The translations under genes and the position numbers were made by a program. 64,000 nt of DNA from contig OZ023274.1 of assembly GCA_964007475.1 (NCBI GenBank), positions 2,976,001 to 3,040,000 of the forward strand, given 5' to 3'. The notes beneath the pieces are model-generated. The model made no database searches. It was given only the letters and a program-made list of their open reading frames with translations, and was not told where the DNA came from. Every line of letters starts with the position of its first letter. The first letter of the stretch is position 1. This stretch comes from Hybos culiciformis. Its lineage: Eukaryota; Arthropoda; Insecta; Diptera; Hybotidae. Below are positions 1-16,300 of the stretch, in pieces.

Positions 1-3000
1 ATTGCAAGCAAGATCTTAAAATTGAAAAGAATCTTTAAAAAATTGAGCAGTCCAAATAATTGCAAAACAATTTTCGACAGCTCGTTTGTATTTTAGAAAT
101 AAAACTTTAATAATTTTTAATCGCACAGAGTTATTAATCTATTAATACATGCTTTTAAATTGACATTTAAACATTTAGGCATTTGTTCTTTATTGAGTTA
201 TGAATAAAATATATATCTTCTTTAATAACACCATATAGAATTCATTCATTGTGATAATAATCTCGATCTCGCTCTCAAAAATTAAGTGATATTTTAATAA
301 ATAAAAAATTTTTTTTTTTTAAATTGTATTTATAAAATGTATCCATAAAACTCACGGACATATTTAATAAATTTGGTGTCCGCCAAATATTGAGGTTCCG
401 AAATCTGGCGCTGATGGATGAGCTCATATCTCAGTCACAATCAAAAAAAAAATAAAATTCATGTATTTTTTCTCAATATTATTGAATCATTCGATATTAT
501 AGAATCCGCTTTTATGTCATATGAACCAAAAACTCGAAAAAAAATTACATACAGCATAATGTGTAGAAAACTTTTGTTTAGAATCATTGAATAAGAAAAA
601 TACCAAAAGCTTTTTTATTTCTTAAAAATAAAATATACTACAAATAAAATAATAAGACAAAAGAAATTCCTGAAAAAAACCAAAAAAAAAAAATAAAAAT
701 TATTATTATTATTATTAAATTATAACAACACAGCGCATTCCCCCAAAAAAATAATAATAAAAAAAAAAAAAATACAAAATGCTAAATTGAATACTGAATG
801 AATCATTAAATTGAAGAAAACATATATGAGGTACCTATAGTTTTTTTTTTTTTTCTTCAAACATTTAAAAAAATATTACAAATTGATATGCGCGCATGTG
901 GAGCAAACAAAACAAGTCAAATTTGTGCTTGCGGTTCAAATAACAAAAAAGACAGTAATCGATCATCCAAAAAAAAAAAAAAAAAAAAACAAAAAAAAAG
1001 TTTTTACTGATGGTATCAAAATTAAAATGTTAACTTTTGAAGAATTCTGAAAGAAAAATCTGGGATAAATGAAATTGCTTTTATGGTCCCAAGAATATTG
1101 CCAAAGATCCAATAAAATCAAAAAGAACAGACACTTGGCTTCATATCATCACGTTTGCAAGTAAGAGAAAAAGCTTTATTTGGAGGAAAGACAGGTCTTC
1201 TTGAAACCGTCTTATACAGCGGTGGTCAAAAGTTGATATTTGTATAATAATTAAGATAGTTATGAATAAAAATGTACACTTTATAAATAAAAAATATACC
1301 GTACTAAATTTTGAGTATGCCAATAGAGCTGTAAATTAACATAACATATATTATAAAGATATTGGTAAATCCCCTTTTTGTTATTAATTTTTCATTTTAT
1401 ATAAATTGCATATTTTTAGGTGTATTTTTTTTTATTTAATTTTCTTAAATAATAAATTTAAAAATTCAAATAAAAAATTTATTTGGTTGATTTGTTATAC
1501 ATGAACCATTAAATAACGTATATTAAGAAAAATATAAATAATAATAGTAATAATAATACTAGTAACAATAATAATAATAAAAACTGAAACCATCATCATT
1601 CTTACACAAAAAAAAAAATAAATAAATTTTTTATTATTATTTTTATTGACCGTATGTAAATCTTAAGGTATTATGGTATATCAACAAGAAAAATTTAAAG
1701 TCAAATATCTTTTAATCTCGGCGTGTCAAAAGAGGCTGATCAATTAATCAATAACCAAAGAAAATAACATAAAAAAAAAATACTACACTTACATTTATAT
1801 GTAGTGTAGTTTTTTATTTTTATTTTTTGATATTAAAGATTAGTTTAACTTAAGCAAAATCTTTTACACTGAAATAAAAAAGATATTTATCTGATTGGAT
1901 TGGTATTTCATATTTCAAGTAGTCAGATAAGTTATTCTACATCATTTAATTTTAACATTTTTTTCTACATGAAAAGTTAAAAAAAATATATATATAAATG
2001 AATACTCATGAAAATTGATGTAAAATATATATAAGTAATATAATTTTTGTGATAAACGGTGCTACGTCTTCTAGAATCCGTCGTCGACGTTGTCCAGACA
2101 AAAATATATGTACATACTTATAAAAAATATATAATAATGTACATACTTATAAGAAAGTAAGTATCAAATTAACTCAAATTAATAAATAAACACATTCAAA
2201 TGTAAATAAAATAAGATTTAGATCGAAAAAAAAATAAATTATTAGTATAATATGGGCCAGATGCATAAGAATCTTAATATCGGCCACAATACCAATTATT
2301 GATAGTGAAATGAGTAGGTCCAAAATTTTGCAGAACTTTTGCAAAAAGATGCAGAACTATTGCAATATTGCCAGAGTTTAAATTAGAGTTTTCAATATCC
2401 AAACAAGATTTGTTTCAATTAAATACAAACTTTCAAAATCGAGATATTTTTTATGTTATCACGAATGAAATATTCGTGATACTTTTTCTTTCTTGATATT
2501 TTTGAAGTTCCATTACATTTTACATTTTATATTCTTAAAATTTGCCCACAATTAACTTTAGAGTTTCGAAAATTCCTCTTGAGGTATTTTTAATAATTTT
2601 AAATTGTATTAATTTCTACCACAATCTTGCCACTTAAAACATTAACTATAGTTATATAATGAATAAAATTGAGTTTTTTCTTTATATTGAAAATTTTCAC
2701 TATTTGGTTTCATGAAATATATTATTTTGTTTGGAATTTATAAAATAACTTTTAAGCTTAAAGTGCTGAAATATAAAATGTAATTAAATGATATAGTCTT
2801 CTGATGGTAAATAAAATATGTACATTCATTCAAAATTAGTTAATACATATTGAACTTAACAACAAATTTAAGAAAACCCAAATACACATAAGGATCATAC
2901 AGGAATTTTTTTTTAATTCAAATTTAAAAAAAAATATTGGACAAAAAATATTGGACAAAAAAAATTGGTCATGCATATTACACATGTTTGTTTAAAATTA

Positions 3001-4762
3001 TGAAAATAATTCAACAATGCACGCTATTAATAAAAAAACATAAATTTAATATTATTGTCATCGTTATTTCATGTATGTAATTAATGAAAAAAAAAATTTT
3101 TAAACTATAATTTAAAACAATAATAGTTAATTTTTAATGTGGATGGTACAATGTTTTCTTGATAGTATTAAAATTCAATTCATTCAAATCATATTATCCT
3201 CATTATAATTTTTTTTTTTCAATTTTGATTTTACCACTTAAGGTTCACATAAAATCAGGACATTTAAAGGAATCATCATATTTATTTTGATAAAAAAAAG
3301 ATACAGTAGATCGAGAGGGAGCACAATATTTAAATCCTCCAACATTTACGAAAAAGGTGGAGTAATTAATGGTCAAGAGGGAATACACATACTTAAGTAT
3401 GCAAAGTTACCGGTTATATTGCATACCAATATGTAACGAATACCAATATATTGAAGCTTTAAAAAAGGTACCAAATTAATAGTCTGATATATAAGTTATA
3501 TTTTATGAAATAAGATATTCGCATTTAATAAAGGAAATGTTTATAAATAAAACAGCTAAGAATAATATAACAACTCAACTATAAAAATTATAATAAATAT
3601 TTTTAGGTGACATAATTATAAAATGGATAACATCAAGGGCAGTTGTATAATGATAATAAATTTCTTCTCCCAAAACTTTATCTTTCAATCTTTTAATATG
3701 TATTTTGTTTTATTTTACCTTTACGTTATTTATCATTCATTCTCTTGATTATGGGAGACGGACGCATTTATTCCTTATAATGTTTTATAATAAAATAAAT
3801 GACAAATTAATATAATGTTTTGACATTTTAGCTAAATATAATATTTCTTTAAATATTTCATCTTAATTAGGATAAAATAATATTCCTAATTATGTAATTG
3901 GTTTCAAAATACCACATAACACTTGTTAGAGGACCAACAACGTCTACTTATACCAAAGTTAGAAGTTAATTTTTTTTCTGCCTTTTTTCCACTTCTGAAT
4001 ATAAAAAAAAAAGGATCTTCCTTGTTAGTTTTTACACAACATCTGGAATATTTCACATCAATTTATTTATATTAAAAATTCAATTATTGTGTTTTTGTTA
4101 CATGTAATTATTTTTTTTATATTTTTTATATAAAATATTTTTATTTGTATTCATTATTTTATATAATTTGTTGAACAAATTTTTTTTTTTTTTTAAACAA
4201 AAACTCGATAAAACATTAAAGTTTTTAATAATTTAAATGAATATTAAATATTAACAGTACTTATACTATCAATTCAATAAAAAAGTTTCCTTTTTTTTTT
4301 ACAACCACTTTTTTTTAATTAGGTAGGTACTTATGTATAAATAATGTGCATGATTATTATTTTTCCCAAATAAAGTAATCCACAATTTTTTCTTCTTCTT
4401 CTTGTGAAGGAGTGAACTATAAAAGAAGTCCTTATCAAAAGAAGTGTTCATCCTAAAAGAGTTTTAAAGACCTGTGGAAAGATTCGAAGAATATTTGAAA
4501 AATAAAGTTATTCCGTAAAATAATATTTAAGTCACTACGAACCTTATAATAATAAAAAAGATTTTGTAATAAAAAAAAAATTTTATAAAAAAAGATCTTT
4601 AATGATAAGAAGATTTTATATTAAGAAATTCATTATCGATTAGAATTTAGAAGAACTTACCAGAAGATAACTTTTATAAATAAAAAAAAATCTTATCATA
4701 AGAAAACCTTTATCAATATGAATACATATATTATAACTATATTTATATACATATATTTATCG
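1..4762. other. Gene-free AT-rich intergenic DNA
   Basis: I see no supportable gene here. Open frames are short, low in complexity and rich in Phe, Lys, Asn and Ile, as expected by chance at this base composition. The stretch holds A/T homopolymer runs, short ATT/AAT trinucleotide runs (for example near 1540-1580) and a twice-repeated TGTACATACTTATAA near 2108-2153. Nothing in it resembles an RNA gene. Confidence 0.6.
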
Positions 4763-5009
4763 TTAGAACCAAGATCAATACAACCAAGTTGAGTAATACG
4801 CTATTTTCATGAGAAATGTCAAGTGACGTAATTTATATCCGGCTGTTCAATATATTAATATGTAGATTTGCATTTTTCAAGAAAAAAAATGAAAAAAACA
4901 ACAATGCAATATATGGAAATTGGATATCAATGACGTCAGTACCGCGGCAATTTTTTTTTTCCTTTTTGTTCAACATTACTCAACCTGTTTGTATTGATCT
5001 TGGTTAGAA
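4763..5009. mobile_element. 235-bp MITE with TTAGAA flanking repeats
   Basis: The element itself spans 4769-5003. Its left end begins CCAAGATCAATACAA and its right end is the inverse of the same 15 bases. The similarity of the arms continues inward with few mismatches through GTTGAGTAAT. The hexamer TTAGAA occurs directly outside both ends (4763-4768 and 5004-5009) and reads as a target site duplication. The inside has no credible reading frame, so this is a non-autonomous DNA transposon. Its superfamily is not clear from the ends. Confidence 0.7.
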
Positions 5010-5503
5010 CTAAGTTTTCTGATAAGAAGTAGAAGATCGTAAGAGTAACCAGTCACGACTATCAATTACCTAGTTAACATGATCGGGTTGAAACAGAGTT
5101 GAGTTTCCGTTGAGTTGATTCTTAATAAAAAAGTTTCAAGCCTATCACATGTAAACTAGGTAAATCAAAATGTTATCTTTATCTTAATTTTGTAAGAAAA
5201 CTTGTTTGATGAAAAGTGTAAATAAGTTTTAAACCACTGAATATAGTTCTTTGTTTTTTTTTCTTTTAAGTGAAACAAGCGCCCTCTTACAAATTTTTTT
5301 TCCCATTCACTGTTTCTTTATTAAAAAAAAAAAGACTGTGATACTGTCACTTTTTCCCATAACCTCTAAAAAAATTTCATTTTTGTGAATTTTTAATATT
5401 CTTTTTAATTGATTTGATGAAAAATCAAAATAAAATAAAAAAAAAAGCAAATAAATAATAAAAAAACAAAATAATTCTTTTTTGAAATCAAAATAAAAAA
5501 AAA

Positions 5504-6126
5504 ATGTCTCAGGATCAACCGAAAGTTAAATACGGTGAAGAAAATTTTAAAATAAATAAATCACAATTGGAATTTATGAAATTGATTGAACAACAAAATT
5601 TACACAGAGTTCAAAAATTACAAAAAATTCGAAAGTAAGAAAAAATGTAAAATTTTCTACTAAATAATAGCCTATTCCCTTTCGGCCCTCCCAAATTCTC
5701 AATCCAGAGCCGTTTAGATTTAGTTACAATCCTGACAGACGGTCCTAATTAAAACTGATGGTCAAATTATTAAATCAATTTCACTTTCATTTCATATGAA
5801 CATGAACATCAACTTAAAGAAACTGATAGACTCTCCCCATCATAAGAATATTTCAAAATGGAAACACATTAAATTAGAGCTTTTACTGTCTTTTGAACTT
5901 GATACTAAAATTAGAATTTTTCGAACCGTAAATTTCTAATTGCATATCTGTATGCAAAATATCTTAAATACTTATTTTTTTATTTTCTAGAAACAATTTG
6001 ATAACAGCTGGTGTTTTAGGAGTCAGTGTTCTTGGAATTTACGCATATTCTATGCTAAGTGTTGCACAAGAAAAATTTTTGGATGATTTTGACGAACCAA
6101 AGAAAACTGCACCACTTGCAAATTAA
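5504..6126 (+). CDS. COA3: Cytochrome c oxidase assembly factor 3 (COA3/CCDC56)
   Basis: Two exons, 5504-5634 and 5991-6126, with a GTAAGA donor and a TTTTCTAG acceptor, encode 88 residues. Residues 1-44 form a charged matrix-side helix (QLEFMKLIEQQNLHRVQK). One membrane span lies at about 47-66 (LITAGVLGVSVLGIYAYSML), followed by a short acidic tail (FLDDFDEP). Length, single span and the span-flanking sequence fit COA3, an inner-membrane protein that stabilises newly made COX1 during complex IV assembly. The ATG sits in an A-rich context with no earlier in-frame ATG after a stop. The mtTFB1 frame begins 69 bases downstream on the same strand, as in the Drosophila bicistronic transcript. Family identification is by recall and motif; it is strengthened by the neighbour. 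Confidence 0.88.
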
Positions 6127-7319
<1,193 letters not shown>

Positions 7320-7375
7320 TAGGAAAAAATGTTGACAATTTGTTAGCTCAATAGTGATACAACAATTTTTATCAA

Positions 7376-7381
7376 AATAAA
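7376..7381 (+). terminator. Poly(A) signal for the COA3-mtTFB1 transcript
   Basis: AATAAA lies 57 bases after the mtTFB1 stop, and is the first copy downstream of either cistron. At this AT content the hexamer is common, so position rather than sequence supports the call. Confidence 0.5.
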
Positions 7382-10300
7382 AATCTGTTACATAAAGTTA
7401 TTATAATTTGTTGTGCTTTATAAATGAAAAACAATTTACAGATATTTGAAAGAAAAAAAAGCGACTAGAGAGTAGCAACCCAGTTGAACTTATTTCTTTG
7501 TTCCTATACCAAATTATCATTTAGGAATCATGATAATCCTATTTAATTTAAACGAGGTGAAAAACGATACAAAAAACCTATTCAGTTTCTTTTCCTAATA
7601 CACACAACTCCCTAAAAATCAACCTAGGTTATATACTAGTACCTAATATTAAAGATTCGTTAAGTGTTCTAGCTTATATTATATTATTCCTAGAGCCACT
7701 GTACTAACTATACTTTACTATTTTCTTATCATCTGTTGAGAGTATAATAATTTCTTATATTAAATTAATAGGCCTGCACACTGATTTGGATATATCAGAT
7801 TTTTCAATAAGAACATCTTCTATAAATGTGATACATTATTATTATTATATTATCCTTGACTTACCAGTTTTTATCCAAGTAAATGAATGCTTCGGGTGGA
7901 ATTAAGCCTGAATCTTAATAATAAGTATTTTTTAAAAAGCTTTAATGTTCCGTGAAATTGTTCTAATTTCTTGTAAGAATTTTTTTTAAACGGTTAGCAA
8001 AAAATTAATAAAAATTTAATTTATTTTATGAATATCTTTATGGAAAATGTTAAAAAACATTTTATACTTTTCGGCAATATTCATATAATATATAAAAATA
8101 TTTTAATTTGATTAACCATTTTTGTAAAAAAAAAAAAATATAAATAAAATATACAAAAATTTGATTTTTTGCTTTTTTTTTTTTTTTTGATTGAAATAAA
8201 TAATATCAATAAATATAAATATTTAAAATAATTAGTCCATAAAAAAAAAACTTGAAATATTTAGCACACGCTTAAGTTTTAAATATTTCTTTTTCGTAAA
8301 ACTATGGGTGAAATAAAATAAAAAGTAAAGGAGGTGTTAGTTTTTTGAATTTAAAGTTTTTCGTTCAAAAAAATTTGAAAAAATCAAATTATAATATCTT
8401 ATATTATTTAATTTTCATCATAAATTAAAATTATTACGATTTTTATTAACATAATATAATTGTCACCTAATAAAAAAGGAAAAAATTGTTATTTTTATTT
8501 TTAATTTCAAATAAAAATAAATATTTATTGCAAAAAAATACACACACCTTTTTTTTTTTTTGATTTTTGTTAAACATTAAAAAGTATTCTGCAAGTTTTC
8601 CGGTTCACCTGTTTTGACTATGTGTAGAAGTAATATTTCGCCTTCTCATATAAGGGAAGAACTTGGTCATCTTATAATTTATACACGAGGAAAGAAAAAA
8701 AACAACTTGACACTTTGGCTTAAAGACACTTGTTTACTTTAATCTTTTACATTCTACTTATAACTATTTTAAGCCAAATAGCGAAACTTGATCTATCAAT
8801 CAATTTTATTCAAGTTTATATTCTTGGCCAATACTGTAAGTAGAACATAGCTTTCGTGAAAATCGATTTCCTACTCTATTTTTTTTCCCCCTATTAAGCT
8901 CAAAATATTATTCTCCCCAAAATTGAATTTTAATTGTAATTAAATATAAACATAGGTACCTACACTCTAATGATTTTTCCAACTCATCGGTGCTGGGTAG
9001 CGATTTCTTTAATGTTCCTTGTTCAGTTGTAATTTTCTCCCTTACAACTAAAATTCAAAACCCTAGTTGTTATTAATCAATGAATTATGAATCAATCGTG
9101 AAAGTTATTATCAATATGTATTTCTAGTGTCCAGCCGAAGCGCCGAAGGAAAAAAAAATTTTATTAATTATTTTTACTAATCAAAGCTGTTAAATTGGTC
9201 AAAGCTGTTACAAGCTTCCTTTTTTCATATTTTAATTTAGAATTCTAATTAACGAAATCAAGTCATTTAATTCAAATCATTTCAAAATTATAAGCTTTAT
9301 TCGAAATTATGTTCTTCAACAGGGACCACAAACTCTCAAAAATTGAATTATCTCCAAAGCATAAAAAACTAAAAATAAAAAGCTTCATAAAATTTTATTT
9401 GGCAATAAAAAGCTTTCATTCAAGAATAGATTTTTTTATTAGATTTATAGGTATACAAATTTAAAATTTGCCGCCCTAAAAGAACTTTTTTATCTATTAA
9501 TTATCCATGGATAAAATATGAATATTTTATAATTTTTTGATAAGAAATTATTAAAAAAACTAAAAATTCAATATAAAAAAAGTCTTTATCGGCTATTTAT
9601 GCAAAAAAAAAAATATCTTTATTATATTTTAATTGCCTTAAGGTATTTTAATGAGTATTGACCTAACCAGTTTTTAAATTAAGTTAAGAAAAAAACACTT
9701 AAAGGGCCCGTGGTGGCGGGAAAATATTAATAAAAAAAAAAAAAAACTAAAAATTAAAAGATACTTTTGCAACTAAATGCGTCTTTATTTTTTGTTTTAA
9801 ATATTTATTTATTTTAAATTAGTTCATTTTGTGAAAGAAAAAATAAATTATATTTTATAAAATTAAACAGGTTTTTTTTTAATTTTTGTTTTTATTAGAA
9901 AATTTAATTCAACTTCTTTTTTTTTTTTGTCTATGGATCCCAAAAATAAAAATCAATCAAAATATTTGAAAAAGAATAACAAACGAAGTTATTTAATTGC
10001 CAATTTATGCAAAAAAAAAAAAAAACACTTCAACGCAAAACAAAAACTCTCATCAATTGCAGGGTGATTTTCTTTTTTTGACAACTTTTCGTTTCATGTA
10101 AAACATTGATCGGGATAGAGTTAAGATACATACTTAATCGAGCGACCAGGATGCCGGTTTAATAATAGAGTCCCAGAGTAAGACTTGAATTAGAAAAATT
10201 TTGAGATAGTAGTGTAGTCCAGTGTTACAGTTGGCAAAAATGATTGAAATACGAAAAGAATAAAATTTTGTACTGAAACATGACACATATGTAATTGATA

Positions 10301-13300
10301 TTTTTCTCGAATCGATATTACGTCATTAAAGTGCATTTTACTGTGCAAAAAATGATTAATAGTTTTAATATTAAGAAAAATTTATTAAGTCCTAACTTAT
10401 ATTCTTATGATTCTACGATTTTAAACAAACAAAATCATATATCATGTATTTATTTAAAATACAACAAACACAAAATATTGAAAAGTCTTAAAAAGTCTTA
10501 ATATGCCAAAATAAAAAAAATAACCCTTACGCGACGATAAAACGTAGATTCTTAGTTCTTTGAAATTTGAAGGTTCTAAAACACAAAATTCAGGACTAAA
10601 TGTGTAAAAAATTATAGTAATTTTTCTCAGTTTTTTTTTTCACTTTTCTTCATCAGACGGGATTGCTATTTAATCGTTACAAGAGCGTAGCTATTCAACC
10701 TTCATCATACAATATCGCTTAGTGTCGAAAAAACATTTTAATCTTAATTTTGCACTTAAATCATTCTGTATATTAAAGGTCGAATTTTTATGACATATTT
10801 ATTTTTTTTGTTATTTATGAAAGAAAATAAAAAAAATTTATATTTGTTTTTATTACTAATTTATCAAAATATAATAATAAGAAAATAAATTTCTTAAAAG
10901 TGTCTACTAAAAAATAAATTTTATCTTCATTTATTTTTTTTGATTCCAATAAAAATGTATAATTTAGTTATTTTTTATTTTATATAGAACGGTAAATCTT
11001 ATGACACAGAACAAGCATTAATCAAACAGAGATCAAAATTTAATTCAATTTTTTTTAATAACATATTAAAATTTTCGTTCACATCAGAATTTATTTTTAT
11101 ACTGATTAAGAAAGATATTTCAATTGCAAAAGTTTATAATAAATCTAGTATATAGGGTTAAATTTATATTATAAGTTAGTGTAGTAAAAGAAATATAATA
11201 GTTATAAATTTATATTATTGGTTTTAGAATTTATAAAATTTATATAAACTGTATATTTAATTTTTGGGTTTGTCTGGGGCGAAATTTTAAACCTTTTTCG
11301 AACAAATCATATAAACGAATACTAAACATTCAATTAGCAAATATCAAATTTCGTTCGAAAAAGTTTTTTTTTATTGACATAATTATAGAATTTGGCTCCT
11401 GTTGCTAAAGTTTGAAAACTATACATCAAAGTTAAAGTTAAAATTTTATTTACAAAAATCTAATGTATAATTTCTTCTACAAAATTATAAAGTTCTTTAA
11501 CAATTTTTCTGTAAATAAAAGTCATAAGATTTAAAAAAAAAAGATAAATCACAATTCTTGGTTCTTAACTTAGAGTACCAGTGGGTAATACCTAATTAAT
11601 TTTTCTACGTCAAACTTCTTAAAAAAATAATTTTATTTATGTGAAATTTAAGTTCAGATCATAATATAATAAAAATCAAATAATTTTTTTTGCAATTAAT
11701 AAAATGAAATACGAGTATACCTATATATATTTTTTTTTTATTAATAATCCTATATAATAAAAGTGGTAAATTTTAAATCCTTTATAATTGCCTTTATTAT
11801 TTTTTTTGGCGCGTCTTAATTTTTAATCTTTTCAAAAAAATTTTGACTTTTAAAAATAACAAAATTAATTCTCAATAATTGTGTAATTTAAAAAGAATTT
11901 CAATACGTTTCTTCTTTTAATTTTGATCATTATAAATAATATTAGTTTTCGGCTTCAAATGAATTTTTTTTTTCCTTATTAATTTTCAAAATAATAAAAT
12001 ACAGAATTTTTTTTTTGATTGAAAATTTAAATAAAAATAAGACCAGAAGCTTAAAATTTTAATTTCAATCAATGTCATCATGTTAAATTTAATCACTTAC
12101 ATATTTTGATATAGAAACAAAAAAATTATATAAAACAGTTTTGTTGTAACTTCCAGAAATCAACTTGATCGCGACGACTTTGTTATTTGGCGTCACACTT
12201 TAGTAAAAATCTTTTATAACAATATGTCCGCATAATACATAGTAAAAATGTCATATATTTTCCGGAAAACTCATAAAATATATATATAGACATTTTAATT
12301 AAAATTACAACTTAGAATATTATCTAACATTCTAATTGATCAGATATAGAACTATTATAACTTCAAAATTAATTAAGGTAATGCAGTGAAATGCAAGGGT
12401 CCGCAGTTAGTTTAAAATACATATGCATGTTGAAATTGCAGGTATAATAAAGCTAAAATTCTAAATAGCATACAAAAAATAAAAAATATAAAAGTGCCAT
12501 GTAAATTGGATAAGAAAAAAATAAAAAAAGAAAATTTCTTAAACATCACACTTTCAAATTCAAGTTATGATAGTTTTATTAAAAATATCATAAATTTCAT
12601 TCAAAACGACAATCAAATAGTTCTTATGAAAATAAAAGCGTCAAATAAATATTCAACCAAAACGCCAAAAAAAAAAATTCTTTTAAAAGAATTTCTTCTT
12701 ATGTCATTTTGCAAATTCTTTTTTTTGTGTTAAAATTTATTTATTATTTCTTTTTTTTATTTGCAAATCACTACACATTATTTATTTGAGCTTAAGAATT
12801 TCAATAAAAATTGATTTAATTTAATGGAATTCCCTGTCTTGTTATTTTTGCAAGTTTTTCATATACACGCGCGCCAGTAAAAAATTTCAAAAAAAAAAAT
12901 AAGAAATTAACACCATCAATTAAAGTTAAACACATTTAATTAATTTTACGAATGTTATAGAAAAGATATTGAATTAAGATTAAAAAATTGCAATTAAATA
13001 TTGAAAAAATAAAAATCCAAAAATAATTGCATTTCTTGGAGCTGTCTAAAATCGAAAAATAAGAAGACAAATCAGAATTGCCTGCGAAATTTCCATTAGA
13101 AATCGATTTATTTCAAAAACGACAGAGCAATAACAATAGTTCACTCCTTCATCTCAAAAATAATATATTTGAATATTTTGAATAAAAATAAATTCTTGTA
13201 AAGGATTTAAAAGAATTGTGGCAAATTTTTGGTACCGGATGTAAATATTTTTTATTTTTTTAATTTTTTTATTTGGGAAATTTGAGATATTTAAATTCCG

Positions 13301-16300
13301 AAGAACTCTTTTATAATGTTTTATTTGGTTATAAGAATTTTTTATTTCTTTTTTTTAAATGCATATCATCATGTTCCCTTTATGAATTTTTACCAAAACA
13401 AAATCATCTATATTAAAATATTTGATTTAAGTAATAAATTTAAAATTTATAAAGTTTATTTTTAACTTTATAAAAATAACTTTTGTGCGGATGAAAATAT
13501 ATGCGTGGGCAGTTGAACAAAAATTTTTCTTAACTTAGTCATAATATGCATAAGAAACCGATGATAAGTGAAACATTAAAGCGAAATTGGTACAGCCAGT
13601 GATACAACTAAAAAATTTTTAACAAAGATTTAAACTTTATTTAAAAATTTGAATTAGTTCCTTTCGAGATGTGAGAAAACTTTTCTTTTACATTAGCTTT
13701 AAATTTTTTACAGGTATTAGAAATGTATTTCCAATATCAATTCGTTTTAGCCTTTTTCCATCAAAAATGAAAAAATCTACTTTTTTTCAATTAAATATCC
13801 GTACGTCCATTCCTTAAGTTCAAAGTCAAAATATGCGTAATCTCGTTCACCTTGATGGACTTTTCATCTTTAAACCGTAATGGATTGAAAAAATTGATAC
13901 TTATAGTTATAATTTTAAATTTTTTTTGTAAAATTTTTCTAATGAAAATAGTATGAAGTCGACTAGAGAAGCCTAGTTAAGATTTAGTGTGATTTTTTAT
14001 CAAAAACACGGCATCACATTTTTGTCTTTGGTATTACTCATAATTTTTCAATTTATTATAAAAAAAAATTATATGAATTAGTTGTCAAGAAATTTCCCAA
14101 ATTCCAAACAATATGATGATTAAGTATTTTATCTAACAACTTTTATTATCATATCAAAATTTTCTAATTTAATTCTTCTGTCACAAATATATTTTCGTTT
14201 TTGTAATGCTAATTTTCATTCAATGATTTTTTTTTATTACTAACTTAATTTCTTCGAATAAAAAGTAATAAAAATTGTTACTACCAGTATATTATTATAA
14301 TAATGACAAAACATGATTGTTGTCAAAATTTTTTTTTCCAATTAATTTTTCAGGAAAATATGTTCTAATAAAATTAAAAATATTTTACCGCAATTATGGT
14401 AGAATTCATAAATAATTTATTTGATGGCTATTTTAATGATTTTTGCAAATTTTATTTAAAATTATTTCGTTTAATTGGTATGTAGCAACTGAATTTAACC
14501 AGAAACTGATTTATAATGGGAAAAAAAAAGTTTCCATCTTAAGTCTTTTGTTTCGAAATAATCAATTTCAATATGGACTTAGTCTAAACAAAATTAGTGA
14601 TATGAAATAGTTTTTTATTGCATTATATAGTTGCGAACTGTTAAATTTGCTTTCGCTAGTTTTCAAAAAACAAATTCAATCCTTATAGTTTCTTAATATC
14701 AACAGAACCATATTGATGTTTGAATAATTCTTTTTTTTTTGCAATCATTCACTACAAATTGCAATTTATTTCCATTTTTAGGTCAGATTGATTTTAACAT
14801 TTTAGTAATTTTAACTAAATCAATTCCAAGATCTCCATAATGAGTGTTTGACATGAAAATAAAAAATTTGTCACATTTTTTCTATATACTGTCTACAAAT
14901 ATGGACTAATTTTAATAAAAAACCACAAGCTTTAAAGAAGGAGTTTCTGAGAAAAACCATATAATTTTTATTTTTATTTTTAATTTTTTTGAAATTCAGT
15001 AAATATTATTGGAATTAAGCTTCTTTAGAATTATTTTCTTAGTTGTAAAAATAAATAAATTTAAAATTTTTTTTTTATTTATGATTTTGAATGATATTTG
15101 CGTGAAATTTTGAGTAAATAAAGGCGCCAAATTCATTATCTAAATTACCAATTCATAGACTTCTTTGAATAAATTATAATTTTAAAATTGTATATGAAAA
15201 TATGTATTTATATGTATTTAAAAATAAAGTTTTTTTTTTTAAACTGAAAATATTATTGATTATAATAAAATATTTACGCTTTCTTTAAATTTAAACGAGT
15301 TCATATTTATAAAAAAAGAAAAATAAAAAACTATAAAAAAAAAATTTGTTTTTTTAATTGATTTGTTTCTTTCAATTTCCTGAAAAACTACTAATTTAAT
15401 ATCATAAACAAAGAAGAAAAATATTAAAGAAAATAATATAAAATAATATTTTAGTTTATTTATTTGATTCTGTAGGGAGGAATCTAAAAATTTGAATATT
15501 CAATTTTTTGGAAACATTTGAAATCTTTTTATTTTTAATTCTACATTTAGATCATATAAAGAAAATCTTTTAGTAAAAGAATGATGGCCTTCAGCGATAT
15601 GTAAAAAAAAATTAAAAAAACCAAAATTTTGCTCCTCATTTCGGTACTGAAACTTTTCGAAATATGTCTTAACATTTAATTTGAACCTTATACATACTAC
15701 ATTCTATTCTACATATATATAATAATAGCTGGTACCTCGAACTTCTTTTCGTGCAATCTACCGTATCTAAAAATTTAATTTATTATTATCTTCTTTAATA
15801 TGTATAAAAATCTTATGTTCGGGATTCGTGTTTCTGAAACGTTCAGACACCATATTTGGGACCATGTCAGTGTGTCTCTATTTTTATATATTGAAAAATA
15901 GAAACCTTCCTTCAGACCAAACTAACAAACGTTCGATGTTGTCGATTGGCTCAGAAGTTCTTAAGTTCAAGAAACCCAAACTCCGAAAGTAAAATTTTTA
16001 TATATTAAAAAGATGGCTTAAAATTAAAGTATTTGTTTTTTTGTGATTATTAAATTTAAGATTTCTGAAAACCACATTGACAGCAGTCAAAATTCTTGTC
16101 TTTATCAGTTTTAGAATAAAAGGTAATAATAATAACTAAATAAAATAAGATAAGAAACATGTGTTTAAAATTTTTTTTTTTTTTAATTTGTATTTATATA
16201 TTATTTTTGTTACTTTCGAACCTGTAATCTCTATTCGTATGCACGTTTTTCAAAACTCATATTCTTTTAAAAAATTTTAATTCAATGAATTAAACGCTCT

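Noticed and set aside
15820..15990. Less AT-rich island that might be an exon
   Set aside because: No frame stays open with protein-like composition in either direction, and no consistent splice sites flank it.
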